Below, in pieces: positions 45,173 through 56,942 of a DNA stretch of 64,000 bases. Position 1 is the stretch's first letter, and each line of letters starts with the position of its first letter. The notes beneath the pieces are model-generated. The model searched no databases, was not told the DNA's origin, and saw only the letters and a program-made list of their open reading frames with translations. Source of the stretch: Bicyclus anynana (Eukaryota > Arthropoda > Insecta > Lepidoptera > Nymphalidae); assembly GCF_947172395.1 (NCBI RefSeq), contig NC_069095.1, positions 8,494,001 to 8,558,000 on the forward strand, given 5' to 3'. The position numbers and the translations under genes were made by a program.

Positions 45173-45257
45173 GTACGATTATTAATTCCAGTCAGTAAAA
45201 TGACAAGTACAACTGTCAATGAGATGTCATTTTACTGACTGGAATTAATAATCGTAC
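45173..45257. mobile_element. Palindromic element, perfect 33-bp inverted repeats, copy 1
   Basis: Left arm 45173-45205 and right arm 45225-45257 are exactly complementary over 33 bp (GTACGATTATTAATTCCAGT at the outer end). A 19-nt loop separates them. The whole element can fold as one stem. It is a MITE-like unit with no coding sequence. Confidence 0.85.
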
Positions 45258-45274
45258 ATACGATTAATCTTACT

Positions 45275-45358
45275 TAGGATTATTAGTTCCAGTCAGTAAA
45301 ATGACATTTCAGTGACAGTTGCACATGTCATTTTACTGACTGGAATTAATAATCGTAC
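45275..45358. mobile_element. Palindromic element, copy 2 (inverted loop)
   Basis: A second unit 20 bp after the first, with the same arms (left arm slightly mutated, right arm 45326-45358 identical). Its loop matches the loop of copy 1 in reverse complement, so the copy is inserted in the other orientation. Confidence 0.85.
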
Positions 45359-45417
45359 TATATATGGTACACGTATTAGTAAGCGAGTTCATGAGCGGTG
45401 TGGGTTAATAAGTGACA

Positions 45418-45760
45418 GTTTCTGCATGTATTTGTCCACTGCTGGACATAGATCTTTCCAAGAACGCACCACCACACACGATCTTCCACTTTCCTCATCC
45501 ATCCACTTTCGACCACCTTCTCAAGTTGGACCATCCACTTGGCGTCGTTCAGAACAACAACAGAACACGACTGCCTAGCCATCTGTACTGTGGCAGACTT
45601 AGCTCACCCACTGCCACTTCAGTTTGTTAATCCTTTGGGCTACGTCGATTAATTTCGTTCTCCCGGATTTAGTATTTCATTGACTCCTAACATAGCCTTC
45701 TCGATAGTTCGCTGAGCGAATTTAAAGCGGATAGGGCCTATCGAGTCCACGTCAGTCCAA
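45418..45760 (-). mobile_element. RTE-type LINE end, second subfamily
   Basis: The minus strand reads KWMVQLEKVVESGWMRKVED and then IYVQQWT, in the same order as the other RTE ends but with clearly different sequence. Upstream on the minus strand (to about 45760) a further block continues, with frame breaks. It sits directly next to the palindromic pair. Confidence 0.65.
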
Positions 45761-46143
45761 TTAATTATCCTTAAACTAATTAACATCAAAATTAATTATG
45801 ATCTCATACAAATGAAGATGTTTAATTAAATTATTTTTTATTATCGAAATTGATTAAAACCTCGTAAAAAATGTTATCATTCGACGAGACCTTGGGTGGT
45901 ATCAAACATATCGAATATTATGTAGTTTACTTTTGCGTAATTCTCGTCATCTCGTGATAACTTTTGATAATGGGGTCAAGACAATGTCGTAGACAATAGT
46001 TTCAAAGAAAAATATAAGTAATAAAAAATTATCAATTACTTATATACCATAGTTAAAACATTCCATTATAAAATAGTGAGAACTACTCGTAGCTACTAGG
46101 TTGTTGCAAGGGTTCCCAATGTCCTTCGGATCTTCGAACTTAA

Positions 46144-46290
46144 AGTGGAATTCATAGACGTTGTAGGGGAACCGCCAGGGGATCATTCAGCCGCTGAGTG
46201 TCGAATTTAACCTCTATTTGTTTGAGAATTTGACACTCAGCGGGTGATTGATCTTCTGGGGGTGCCCCTACAACGTCTATGAATTCCACT
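46144..46290. mobile_element. 147-bp palindromic element, perfect 26-bp ends
   Basis: AGTGGAATTCATAGACGTTG at the left end; the arms 46144-46169 and 46265-46290 are exactly complementary. Partial complementarity continues inward (GCTGAGTGTC against GACACTCAGC). It is flanked by CTTAA on the left and GTTAG on the right. A TTAA-type target is possible but not proven. Confidence 0.8.
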
Positions 46291-46930
46291 GTTAGAGTCC
46301 CGCCCAGCTTAGCGTCTTGTTGTCTCGTATCGGTGACTTTAATTCTTCTACAATTGTTCTATATTTTATACATACTTCTAATTAATTTTATAGCTGGCTC
46401 CCGGAATATGCTATTCTGTATGGTAGCCGAAATATTTTTAAAAAAAGAAATATCAAGCGTACAAGTAATTTTTCAACAATATGGCACGACTAAAAACGTA
46501 TTTTGTAAAAAAATCAATGTAACTTAAAAATCGTAAAATTTTGTCTAATTTATATTTCGTTATTTTTGTAAACCTTGATATTGACAATCTAGTATGTCGT
46601 GCTATTTACGGGACTCCCTGTATATATGAGCACGATGATTTACTGACTTGTGGTGAGCCTTCTATTTGTTCTACAACTATTACCTACTAGTAGATATAAA
46701 ACGCTTATTCCAACAAAGTCTCCGCCAGTGATAAGTCCAAAGCAGTACAAGTCCAATGAAATCTGGTCTAAAAAGTAGTTGCAATACTTTTGAGTGAAAC
46801 ATTATAATATCATTGTCTTAAACACAACGAATAAAAGCTTGAAAGACTTAATTCCATATCATACGCCGTTAAAGATAAACGTACAGTTAAGATAGCATGT
46901 ACCGTATTCAAACACGGCAAAGTTTAGACT

Positions 46931-46970
46931 ACTCTCAGATTAAAGGGGTTACTCTCAGATTAAAGGGGTT
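46931..46970. repeat. Exact 20-bp tandem duplication
   Basis: ACTCTCAGATTAAAGGGGTT occurs twice without a mismatch, at 46931-46950 and 46951-46970. This is either a recent duplication or an assembly artefact. Confidence 0.95.
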
Positions 46971-47957
46971 AGCGGCTAATCCTGAGGTTCCACTGCGGTA
47001 GGTAGGCATTTGAGAGGAATCTCGACTCAAATTCCTACGCTTCCTTAGTAGCGTTGGGTTTGTTGCCATTGTCACAAGATATTTGTTAATGACGTGCAAG
47101 TAGAAATTGGTCCAATAATTATGCAACGTAACATTAGGGTATGGCGTGGTGCTTGTGGAACATTGCCGGCATTATAAATTATTTTTTCCATGGCAGGATA
47201 ATATAATCTCAATTCAATGTAATAAAGCCATCACATTGTCTATCATTATTATTGCTTACGTATGATAAAGTAAATAATAAATGAATAATTATTTTTTTAT
47301 TCTTCAACAAAACCATACCCACCTTTCTTTGAGAAATATATAAGAATAAATCACGAATAAACTCATACATACGAGTCAAATAAAGAACCTCTAATGTGTA
47401 GAGTCGGTTTGAAATAAGATAGGTACGAAAATTTAAGAAAATAGCCGTAGGCATATTTTACAATCACTGACTTACTATTCAAAGGCGACATTATATTCTA
47501 GCATTTGAAAATTACAAACCACTAAACTTTATAATAACAAGGATCTTTTATGCAATTAAGTTACAGTGTTTTCTTACAGGATATCGTGTGTCAATGGAAA
47601 CAAACCATCAAAAGCGCCTTTGCGACAGGAAACAAAAAGACGTAGTCGTTAACACGGATAACATCTCCTATTGAAGCATTATGTTAAACCGCAGTAAGCT
47701 TGATCTCTTGCTTTTATCATTTTGTTTGTAACCTCTCATAAACATTTCATAAGTACAACCTCTTATGTCCTTTATTTTTCTTTTACTTAATGTTGATTGT
47801 ATTTATATATTTAAACTATGTTAAGTTTGAACATTGTACCTAATTAGTTGATGGTTTGTCGCGAAAAGAAAGCAGGATTTAAAAATATTCTAAATAGGCT
47901 TTTCAAATACATACAGTTCTCTTTTTTCTAAGTTTCAACCACGTGGTTCTGAACTGT

Positions 47958-48102
47958 TATGACCAATATTCTCATTCCCCTCCAACTAGTCGGGAAAGAC
48001 TGTGCTAGGAGTGGTTACGACAATAGACCAATGGGGCGTGTATCGCACCACCACCCCTCGGTGATGATACCAACCGCTCTTACCGTTGAGCTATTGAGAC
48101 TT
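47958..48102 (-). mobile_element. SINE family C (tRNA-like head)
   Basis: Reverse complement: CTCAATAGCTCAACGGTAAG, a B-box region with GCGATACACGCCCC, then GGTCTATTGTCGTAACC. It matches the 44922 copy. Confidence 0.7.
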
Positions 48103-48440
48103 ATAACAAATAAATGAAAAATAAAAGTATTTTATAATTTACAGACTATAGTGGTGCTTTTGATAAATTATATAAACCCAAATAATAAAAAATTTTTGTT
48201 GTTTTTCGCTACGAGTAGGTACATGTTAGGAACTGACAAAATTTCTATCGCTGAAACTTTGTGCTTTCATGAAAACACGGTTTTGCAATTTTCCCCGCTC
48301 GCCACATTTGACGCGTAGGTAGAATACATTCATAGTTGGGCAGTTTTAAAGGTTTTTCCATGTTTTCCAAATTTATCTTTGAAATCGTCTACTGTTATAT
48401 ACCCTTTTGTATTGTTTTAATGAACCATGGAACTTTAACG

Positions 48441-48744
48441 GCCTCCATGGCGCAGTGGTATATGGACTTACAAGACGGAGGTCCTGGGTTCGATTCCCGG
48501 CTGGGTCGATTGAGGTTTTCTTAATTGGTCCATGTCTGGCTGGTGGGAGGCTTTGGCCGTGGCTAGTTACCACCCTACCGACACAGACGTACCGCTAAGC
48601 GATTTAGCGTTCCGGTATGACGTCGTGTAGAAACCGAAAGGATTTCATCCTCCTCCTAACAAGTTAACCCGATTCCATGTCAGATTGCATCATCACTTAC
48701 CATCAGGTTAGATTGTAGTGTAACTTGTAAAGAATAAAAAAAAA
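48441..48744 (+). mobile_element. tRNA-derived SINE family B, full length
   Basis: GCCTCCATGGCGCAGTGGTA head, GGGTTCGATTCCCGG B box, TTTTCTTAATTGGTCCATGT body and poly-A end. One of the youngest-looking copies. Confidence 0.9.
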
Positions 48745-49289
48745 CCTAAAATCGAAAATCTTATGTATTTATATTATATTTATTTGTAAATTTTCTTAAA
48801 CAACAAAGCTATATCCGTTTTTCTGTTCTAACACAATAAATGTTTTCTATATTTTCCAGAGTTAAGTGCAGTTAAGCTTAGCAAATTTAGCGACAATTAG
48901 CTAATGGAGATGAAAATAAAAAGATAAAGGATGTTTGTTTATTCGTCACAATACAAGCGCGAATTGTTTTTACCGCTTGACTTACTGTTTGAAACGTTTA
49001 ATGACTGGATGACTTCATTTTTCTGAGATAATCGGCATTTTATGTTCGCGGATAAGAGTGCAGTGGCATAGAAGAAATATTGAAATAAAGTAATTTGTTT
49101 TACTAAAGACTTTGTATTGAAAATTAAGGTAAACATTCATCTCATTTTAATCCCATTACATATTACATTTTTTAACTAGACAATGTACCTACCAATTATC
49201 TACTTAATACTAGTGAATATAATTTGATAAAAGGACTTCTATAAAAACTAATAATTAAAAAATAAATGATTTGTATTTTTGTAAATATA

Positions 49290-49436
49290 ACGAATAAACT
49301 CAAAATTACTGGGCCGATTAGATCTTTTTTTCACCAGTAGAAAGCTACATTATCAGGGAGTATCAGGCTATATTTTTATCCCCGTATTCCAACGGGAATG
49401 AGAACTACGCGAGTGAAACAGCGAGGTCTCGCTAGT
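49290..49436 (+). mobile_element. Helitron-like fragment (type 3)
   Basis: CTGGGCCGATTAGATC core and GTGAAACAGCGAGGTCTCGCTAGT end; the 5' end is diverged. Confidence 0.5.
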
Positions 49437-49849
49437 ATATTAAATTCGCTTCCCGCACTTCTTCATATAATTTTCGCTACAAAAGTAGCCTATATTTTTG
49501 CCCAAACGTATATATAAACTTATACTAAAATTTATTCAAATTCACGTTCACACATTTGTGGAATATTTATTTTTAAATGTGACAACCCTAACAGGGTCAT
49601 CCTATACTCGTAGTTACGACGCCATCTTTCAAATATGTAACTTTCGATTTAAGTAAAATATTCGTTACAAATAATTAATTGCGTACACGCAACCTGTACA
49701 ACGGCAACCATTTTATATGTGGTGTTACACCCATTGATTTATAAGTATTAACCATTACATGGTGTGTTGATCGCATTTCTTAATACACTTTCCCATAATA
49801 TTTAAACAGTTCTAAATAAGTATCTATGTTATTGTTCTTTTTTTTTATT

Positions 49850-50070
49850 GTATTTATTTTGAATATGGAAGCGCTTAGCTGCAATCATGCCTGATGGTAA
49901 GCTATGATGCAGCCTATGGTGGAACGTGCTTGCCTAGAAGATGCCTATTCAATCTTGACTTGAAAATACCCATATTGAAGGTGGTGGGGAATACTGAAGC
50001 TGGGAGAGCATTCCACATCTTTGCAGTGCGTATAAGGAAAGATTATATTGTAATTTGAATTAAAATGATA
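49850..50070. mobile_element. Interspersed repeat with SINE-B-like tail
   Basis: TGCAATCATGCCTGATGGTA next to GATGCAGCC matches the 3' end of SINE family B. The continuation (GTGCTTGCCTAGAAGATGCC, CCCATATTGAAGGTGG, GAGCATTCCACATCTTTGCA) is different and repeats at 21685. It is probably the 3' end of a LINE. Confidence 0.5.
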
Positions 50071-50375
50071 TTGTAATTTAAGCAATTGCTTTCGGTCGGA
50101 AAGGGTAACTATTGGATGTCATAATAATTAAAATACGGAATGTCACTGCATAGCCTTTTTCGTAAGTCAGGTTTATGAAAATTATTTTAGTATAAGAAAT
50201 CGAAAAATATGATTGACAACTTGCATATTTGAATATAATTTTTTAATAAATTCTCCTTAAAAGTAATAAAAAATCTAAGGCATTTATTTCTACTTTTTCT
50301 ATTGAAATCACCATAAGTTGTGTTTTTATATTGTAAATAATCACAACTTTGAATAAACATATTTATTTAATAAAA

Positions 50376-50572
50376 TCTATACTAATATTATAAAGATGAA
50401 GAGTTTGTTTATTTGATTAAACGCACTAATCTCAGGAACTACTGGTCCGATCTGAAAAAATCTTTCAGTGTTAGATAGCCCATTTATCGAGGAAAGCTAT
50501 AGGCTATAAATTATCCCCGTATTTCTACGGGAAGGGTAACCACGCGGGAGAAACTGCGCGGCATCAAATAGT
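50376..50572 (+). mobile_element. Helitron-like element (type 2)
   Basis: TCTATACTAATATTATAAAG start; GCGCGGCATCAAATAGT end with the CTAGT mutated to ATAGT. Confidence 0.68.
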
Positions 50573-50872
50573 ATTCAATAAATAGAGCTGACATATCTCA
50601 GTAATTAAAATTAATTAAATACTCAATTATCGCTACCAAGTACTTAGTTATTTTTAACTCAACCGATGCAGTTTTAAATCCAGTATAATGCGCATTGCGC
50701 GTTGATTCGCATTAACTGGGATGACTTTGACAGTCAAAGTCGGCGTACTGTGATAAGGTTTATCAGGTACAAACTACTTTCGAGACTCCGAGAGAGCTGG
50801 TCTTACAACGATTACAAACTGTTTTTGTTTTGTATTTATACTTTTAATAATAAGTACCAATAAATACTAGAT

Positions 50873-51187
50873 ACGTAATAGCCTAGTGGATATGCCCTCC
50901 GCCTCCGATTCCGGAGGGTGTGGGTTCGAATCCGGTCCGGGGCATGCACCTCCAACTTTTCAATTGTGTGCATTTAAAAAAAAAAAAAATATCACGTCTC
51001 TCAAACGGTGAAGGAAAACATTGTGAGGAAACCTGCATACCACAGAATTTTCTTAGATCTCTGCGTGTGTGAAGTCTGCCAATCCGCATTAGGTCAGCGT
51101 GGTGGACTATTGGCCTAACCCCTCTCATTCTGAGAAGAGACTCGAGCTCAGCATTGGGCTGAATATGGGTTGATAACGATGACGACA
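50873..51187 (+). mobile_element. tRNA-derived SINE family A, full length
   Basis: TACGTAATAGCCTAGTGGAT head, GGGTTCGAATCCGGTCCGG B box, full body with the CACAGAATTTTCTTAGATCT block and GGGTTGATAACGATGACGA end. Confidence 0.9.
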
Positions 51188-52541
51188 ACCAATAAATTTT
51201 TAAATTTTTTTATCTCGTTACCTTGTACTGTAACTTAACTGTATCGCTAATTTTTTTGACTATACTCCACGCTACGAAACAAGTCCCGTAGACGCGGCGC
51301 CTGGTTTATCTTTATGACTGGTATCTGCAAAAAACCTCAAACCGAAAAGGCAATATTGTCCAGTTAACCCGTTTCTAATATTTGACTGAATATCTTTACG
51401 TTAACGGGCTGACATGGAAATAAGGTTAAATTAACCAATGAACAATTAATTTATTTAACAGTTCTCCGCAAAACACAAAAACCTTCGCGTCAATACCATC
51501 CAGCACAAAATATCTATCCTTTTAGTATGCTACCTAAAAATTAATTATTAAATACGAGAAGTCAAATGTATTTTGTTTAATATTGTGGGTACTATTTTCA
51601 TTGTAACGATTTATGAGTCGACGTTTAGTTCAACAAAAATCTCCCTAGTAAATTATGCCAAATATTACTAGATATAAAAGCAAAGTCACATAGAATGGCT
51701 AGTTTATATCCGTTTTCACAAGTCATTCACAATTAAAGGTCACATTATTCGTCAACAAATATACATTATGAGCTTGAAAATGTTTTATGTAAACATTCGT
51801 GTTATAATAGCATGATATTGATGGTCTCAATCTTTTAGTCCTTGGATGACAACTTTACTACGAGTTTCTAAATAAAGGCATTCCTCCACTGCTACGCTGC
51901 ACTTATCTGCTATATTTTTGCGTCTGATTTTAGTGCCAGTAAGATCTCACAACTCGCAAATAAGAAATAATTAGCAGTTTTTTAGGACTTTGATCATGTT
52001 CGAATGCTTCGAAGAAATACGAGTATCCCACCGTTAATCGTAATATTTGAGGTAAAGATTATAATTACGGTTATATGGGATTCTTGTATATTTGCATAAT
52101 GGCCATTATCAGCACACATTTTGGGAGACCCCAAAATTAGATTTTGGGGACCTCATTAATGCCTCTCATCTTGTACTCTTGCATTGAATGACCGTGGACG
52201 CAGCAGTAGACCATCGGCTAAAGATGATGAGTAACAGTGGAACAGGGCCTTTAAACAGATAAGTCTAAGAGACAATGTCGAGGATAGAATTAAGGAGAAA
52301 CTCACGATTTGTTGATAATATGTATATACTTTACTAAAAATAGTATCGCTACTTTAGTCTATTCATGAAGATCAAGCTCGTATTATAACCAGAAACCACT
52401 AGTTTACCTATACAAAGTAATACATTTGTGACATTACCTTTTTCCATTAATCCTGCATACTTATAGCGACTTTATTTCTGTTTAAACTAGAATTACAAAG
52501 CAGTATCCCAAAATTTGTAAAAGTCATTTGATTACAGAGCA

Positions 52542-52840
52542 TTTTTTTTTAAATTCTCTACAAGTTAGCCTTTGACTACAATCTCATCTGATGGTAAGTG
52601 ATGATGCAACCTATGATGAAAGCGGGCTACTTTTTTTAGGAGTAGGATGAAAATCCACACCCCTTTCAGTTTTTACACGACATCGTAATGCTAAATCGCT
52701 TTGCGGTACGTCTTTGTCGGTAGGATGGTAACTAGCCACGTCCGAAGCCTCCCACCAACTAGACCTGGACCAATTAAGAAAACCTCATTCGGCCCAGCCG
52801 GGGATCGAATCCAACACCTCCGTCATGTAAATCAAGAGGC
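52542..52840 (-). mobile_element. tRNA-derived SINE family B, head decayed
   Basis: Antisense; the tail and body are intact, the B box region is GGGGATCGAATCC, and the last 20 bases of the head are lost. Confidence 0.85.
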
Positions 52841-53218
52841 CAAAGTACAGGGACCGTCAGAACAGAGTACAAACCGAATGTAACATAACGTCTCGTCGGT
52901 CAGAACCCATCTAAATGTTTGCAAAAATAAATATGTCATCTATAGTTATTAATCGATTTCGAAATTAACATAATTTGATTAATTAACGTCAACAATCAAG
53001 ACCCTTTTACTTATTTTATCTATCGAGATTTAATTGCGACTCGATGAAACTTAATTTATACAACAAACACATCGGCTGTCTACCTTTGAAAGTACTGAGG
53101 GGATTTTATATGACAGATACGGAGCCTTCCGTCGCTACTGTATCTAATCTTGACTTCGATATCAATAAACACATTATTGAACGTCTAGCCTGTTAAACGT
53201 GGCCACACATATTGTAAC

Positions 53219-53413
53219 ACTAGCTGACGCAGCGCGGTTTCTCCCGCGTGGCTCCCGTTCCCGAAAGAATACAGAGATATTATATAACCTATAGCCTTCC
53301 TCGGTAAATTGGCTATCTAACACTAAAAAAATTTTTCAAATCGGACTAGTAGTTTCTGAGATTAGCGTGTTCAAACAAACAAACTCTTCAGCTTTATAAT
53401 ATTAGCATAGATT
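53219..53413 (-). mobile_element. Helitron-like element (type 2), complete ends
   Basis: ACTAGCTGACGCAGCGCGGT to AATATTAGCATAGATT on the plus strand. Confidence 0.7.
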
Positions 53414-53726
53414 GGCATCAATCTACTGGGTACTAAGTCACCGCTTTGAGTTTGGTGCACTTAAAACTCTTTGTTTTCTATGTAACATGATGTTGAAACG
53501 CTTCAGTAATTAGTAACTAACTAACTAAGAAAAACTTAATCTAATTCGGGACCGCTAAATAAAAGGCGATGGATGAGAACTTCGCCAGACCGTATCAACT
53601 TTGAGTATACCAAGAAATTTAAAGTTTGCAAGACATAAAGCAGCAAGGATAGATAGATCAACTTGTGAACCAAATTTTAAATTTTTGATTTTTCCTAGAA
53701 GGTAATCTTTAGGTTCTATGGATTTT

Positions 53727-53980
53727 GGCTGGTGGCAGGCTTTGGCCATGGCTAGTTACTACCCTACCGAGAAAGAACTACCGCCAAGCGATTTAGCGTC
53801 CCAGTACCATGTCGTGTACAAACCGAATGGGTGTGAATTTTCATCCTACTCCTTACAGGAGCTAGCTAACAATCTAAGATAGAAGAAGGAGTTAGCCTGC
53901 TTCTATCTTAGATTGCATCATCACTTAGCATTAGGTGAGATTGTAGTCAAGGCCTAACTTTTAAAGAATAAAGAAAAAAA
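53727..53980 (+). mobile_element. SINE family B, headless, with inverted internal duplication
   Basis: It starts GGCTGGTGGCAGGC with no tRNA head. Near the 3' part, AATCTAAGATAGAAG (53871-53885) is the exact complement of the normal segment at 53900-53914. A short piece has therefore been copied in reverse, which can form a hairpin. Confidence 0.8.
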
Positions 53981-54744
53981 TATTCAGAACAAACTTTACT
54001 TACGACTGAAAATATAGAAACCGCTACAATCGTATGAATTTCACAAAAGTAATAGACTAGTTTCCTGTGATGATCTAAGAATATCTTACAAGGTATTTAT
54101 TTTAGGAAATATACAACAACACAACAATCTTATCAACTCTACCACATCGCAACAATATACAAACTTCCCAACTTGTCGTTGATAAAGTTGTAACAAATCC
54201 TTTGCCAGAACAAGAGAACGTCAAGTTATCTTTTATTTGCTATCAATGAAGGCTTCAGCCACCCAATATCGGGTTGCCGTCTAGCCGGCTAGACACATGA
54301 CCACAAACAATGCGGCATTGACACCAATACACCGTATTCTGCTATCCGAACTTATTACTGAATGCAAATGTATTCTATGTTATTAGAAATTAAAGTAAAG
54401 GTCAAATATGAGGATTCATTCCTTGTAAATATGCATGGAATGTTGTACACGTCAAACTGCATGCTGCCGATTTAAAGTAGTTAATTTACACTCATCAAGC
54501 CTTGCCAGTCTTGTCTTGGAGTGAATATCAGATGAGTATTATTTTAACACTAGTTTTTGCTCCGACAATATTACCTATACTTTAACTACCTCGATCTAAC
54601 GGAAACTTCGTTTCTCTCGCGTGTTTATTGCGTGGTTTAAATCACAACATATTGGATTAACAGAATTTAATGAAGCCAAAATTAGCAATTGTTGAATTCC
54701 AAGATATTTAATCAAACTTGTTTGGATGCATAATTTTTTTTTTA

Positions 54745-54805
54745 TTGAATGATTACAATAAGGAACTTAAGCTAACTTATCCTAATAACTATACAAATCA
54801 ATGTT
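54745..54805 (-). mobile_element. LINE trailer fragment, RGNAAS family
   Basis: GATTACAATAAGGAACTTAAGC and ACTTATCCTAATAACTATAC match the antisense trailer of the 20350 copy; nothing 5' of it remains. Confidence 0.5.
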
Positions 54806-54960
54806 TGGATTAATTTTACAAGCTTCAAAGAAAGCTGGAGTTTTTGCTGACGCTCAAATTAACATTTAATTTTTTTTAATTAGTCCAGTTCTAGTCTTAC
54901 CATCTTATTAAAACATATCACTAAGAGACTACACAAGTAAAAATAGTAGGTCATAATGCC

Positions 54961-55183
54961 TTTTTTTATTCTCTACAAGTTAGCCCTTGACTACAATCTC
55001 ACCTGATGGTAAGTGATGAAGCAATCTAAGACGGAAACGGGCTAACGTGTTAGGAGTAGGATGAAATCCACACTCCTTTTGGTTTCTACACGACATCGTA
55101 CTGGAATGCTAAATCGCTTGGAGGTACGTCTTTGTCGGTAGGGTGGTAACTAGCCACGGCAGAAGCCTCCCACCAGCCAAACC
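54961..55183 (-). mobile_element. SINE family B, headless
   Basis: Antisense; ends at GAAGCCTCCCACCAGCC, without a tRNA head. Confidence 0.82.
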
Positions 55184-56050
55184 TTTCCCAAGTTAGCGCG
55201 AAACGTTACCATTTATTACCATTAACAATCGCCACTTACCATTAGATGAGATAACAGTTAAACAATAACTAGCCAATAAATAAAAGGATAGAGGAGGATG
55301 TTCGGAAATAGAAACTTGAAAGCAATATCGGACGTAGGTATTTATGTATATTCGTGTGTAACGAAAATAAAATCGCCTTTATTATGACAACAAACAAGGT
55401 TAGTCAGCGCATTTTTGTTATCGTTCGATATGATTAAGTGAGGAATTATCACGTTGCTTGAAACTGGGTCAAATATTATATTATATTTTTGATAAGTTAC
55501 ACGTTCGTTCATACTTATAATCGATAACATTTATTTGTCGCCGTTTTATTAGAGTTATAGGTATTTAACGAACCAATTGCCAACCTGTAGGTTAATTGGA
55601 AAACCATCATTTGCTAAGTTTCGCAGGGCATTCACATTCAAACGTCGTGTCCTACAATGCACTGGTCATACTGAGGCATAGGCATTAAAGGTCTCATACT
55701 TACTTGTATTTTCAGCGACTTCTACATTATGTATAACTTGTTACATAACTTTTACATAACTACTTAAATAACTTTTACAGTTTTACATATTGTATAGTCG
55801 TTGCTATCAAACACTCGCGAATTCGTCTACTTGAAATTAAGTTTTTCACCAAGCCTGCGGGAACCGTGGAATTTTTTCGGGATAAAAAGTATCCCATTTG
55901 TTGCTCTATAACCTCCTCTTCAGTCCAGTGCCATTCAGTCCAGACAAACAAATAAAAAATGAAAAAAAACTTGTTTGTGTTTTAGCATCTATAAATTTCT
56001 ATAATAACTGAGAATACGCTGTTAGTTTTTTTGTTGAGTTGTCTTTTTAA

Positions 56051-56343
56051 GAGCCGTTATAGCCCAGTGGATATGACCACATTCTTCGATTTGGAGGGCG
56101 TAGGTTTGAATCCGGTCCGGGGCATGCACATCCGACTTTTCAGTTATGTGCATTTTATTTCTTAAAATGCAGTAAAGAAGAAACATCGTGAGAAAACCTT
56201 TTTTTAATTCTCTACAGGAGAATTTTCTAAATTCTCTACAGCATGGCCAGCGTCACCAGTGTGGTGGACTATTGGCCTAACCCGTCTCATTCTGAGAGAA
56301 GATTTATGCTTAACAGTAAACCGACAATGTGTTTCAAATGATG
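56051..56343 (+). mobile_element. tRNA-derived SINE family A, rearranged
   Basis: GAGCCGTTATAGCCCAGTGG head and B box GGTTTGAATCC; after GTGAGAAAACC there is a TTTTTTTAATTCTCTACAGG insertion with a near-duplicate at 56231. It ends at a diverged tail. Confidence 0.8.
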
Positions 56344-56736
56344 AACTTATTTTGATATCACAGACAAACATTTCAATTTTATTTTTATGTATTGATATTT
56401 AAACAATATGAGAGAAAGTATCATGGTAGTACTTCCCAAGATTACCCGTCACAAACTTACTACTACGTAGTGCCATAAATCTCGATTATTGAGACACATT
56501 AATAGCAACCGGTTCTAGTATAATAGTTATAAAATGAAGGAATTTGCGTGAGTAATTAAATTATAATACAATGAATTTTAATTTGTCACCAATAAAAATG
56601 AGAGGAAAATCCCGTTGTCTAAATATTGGACCATAAACATATAACCGTCGTCACTACATAAATATTTTGTACTTCAGTCAGAAACTTCTTATTCGTATTG
56701 TGCATTTTATAAAAGAAAATTTCATTATACCATTTC

Positions 56737-56942
56737 ATCTGGCTGGTGGGAGGCTACGGCCATGGCTAGTTACCACTCTACCGGCAAAGACGTACTGCTA
56801 AGCGATTTAGTGTTCCGGTACGATGTCGCGTAGAAACCGAAAGGGGTGTGGATTTTCATCCTATAACTAACAAGTTGGCTCACTTCTATCTTAGATTGCA
56901 TCATCATTTACCATCAGGTGAGATTGTAGTAAGAAAAAAAAA
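56737..56942 (+). mobile_element. SINE family B, headless
   Basis: Starts CATCTGGCTGGTGGGAGGCT with no tRNA head; full tail GGTGAGATTGTAGTAAG and poly-A. Confidence 0.82.

Noticed and set aside
46279..46527. Plus-strand frame with hydrophobic stretch
   Set aside because: The start lies within the 147-bp palindromic element; no other support.
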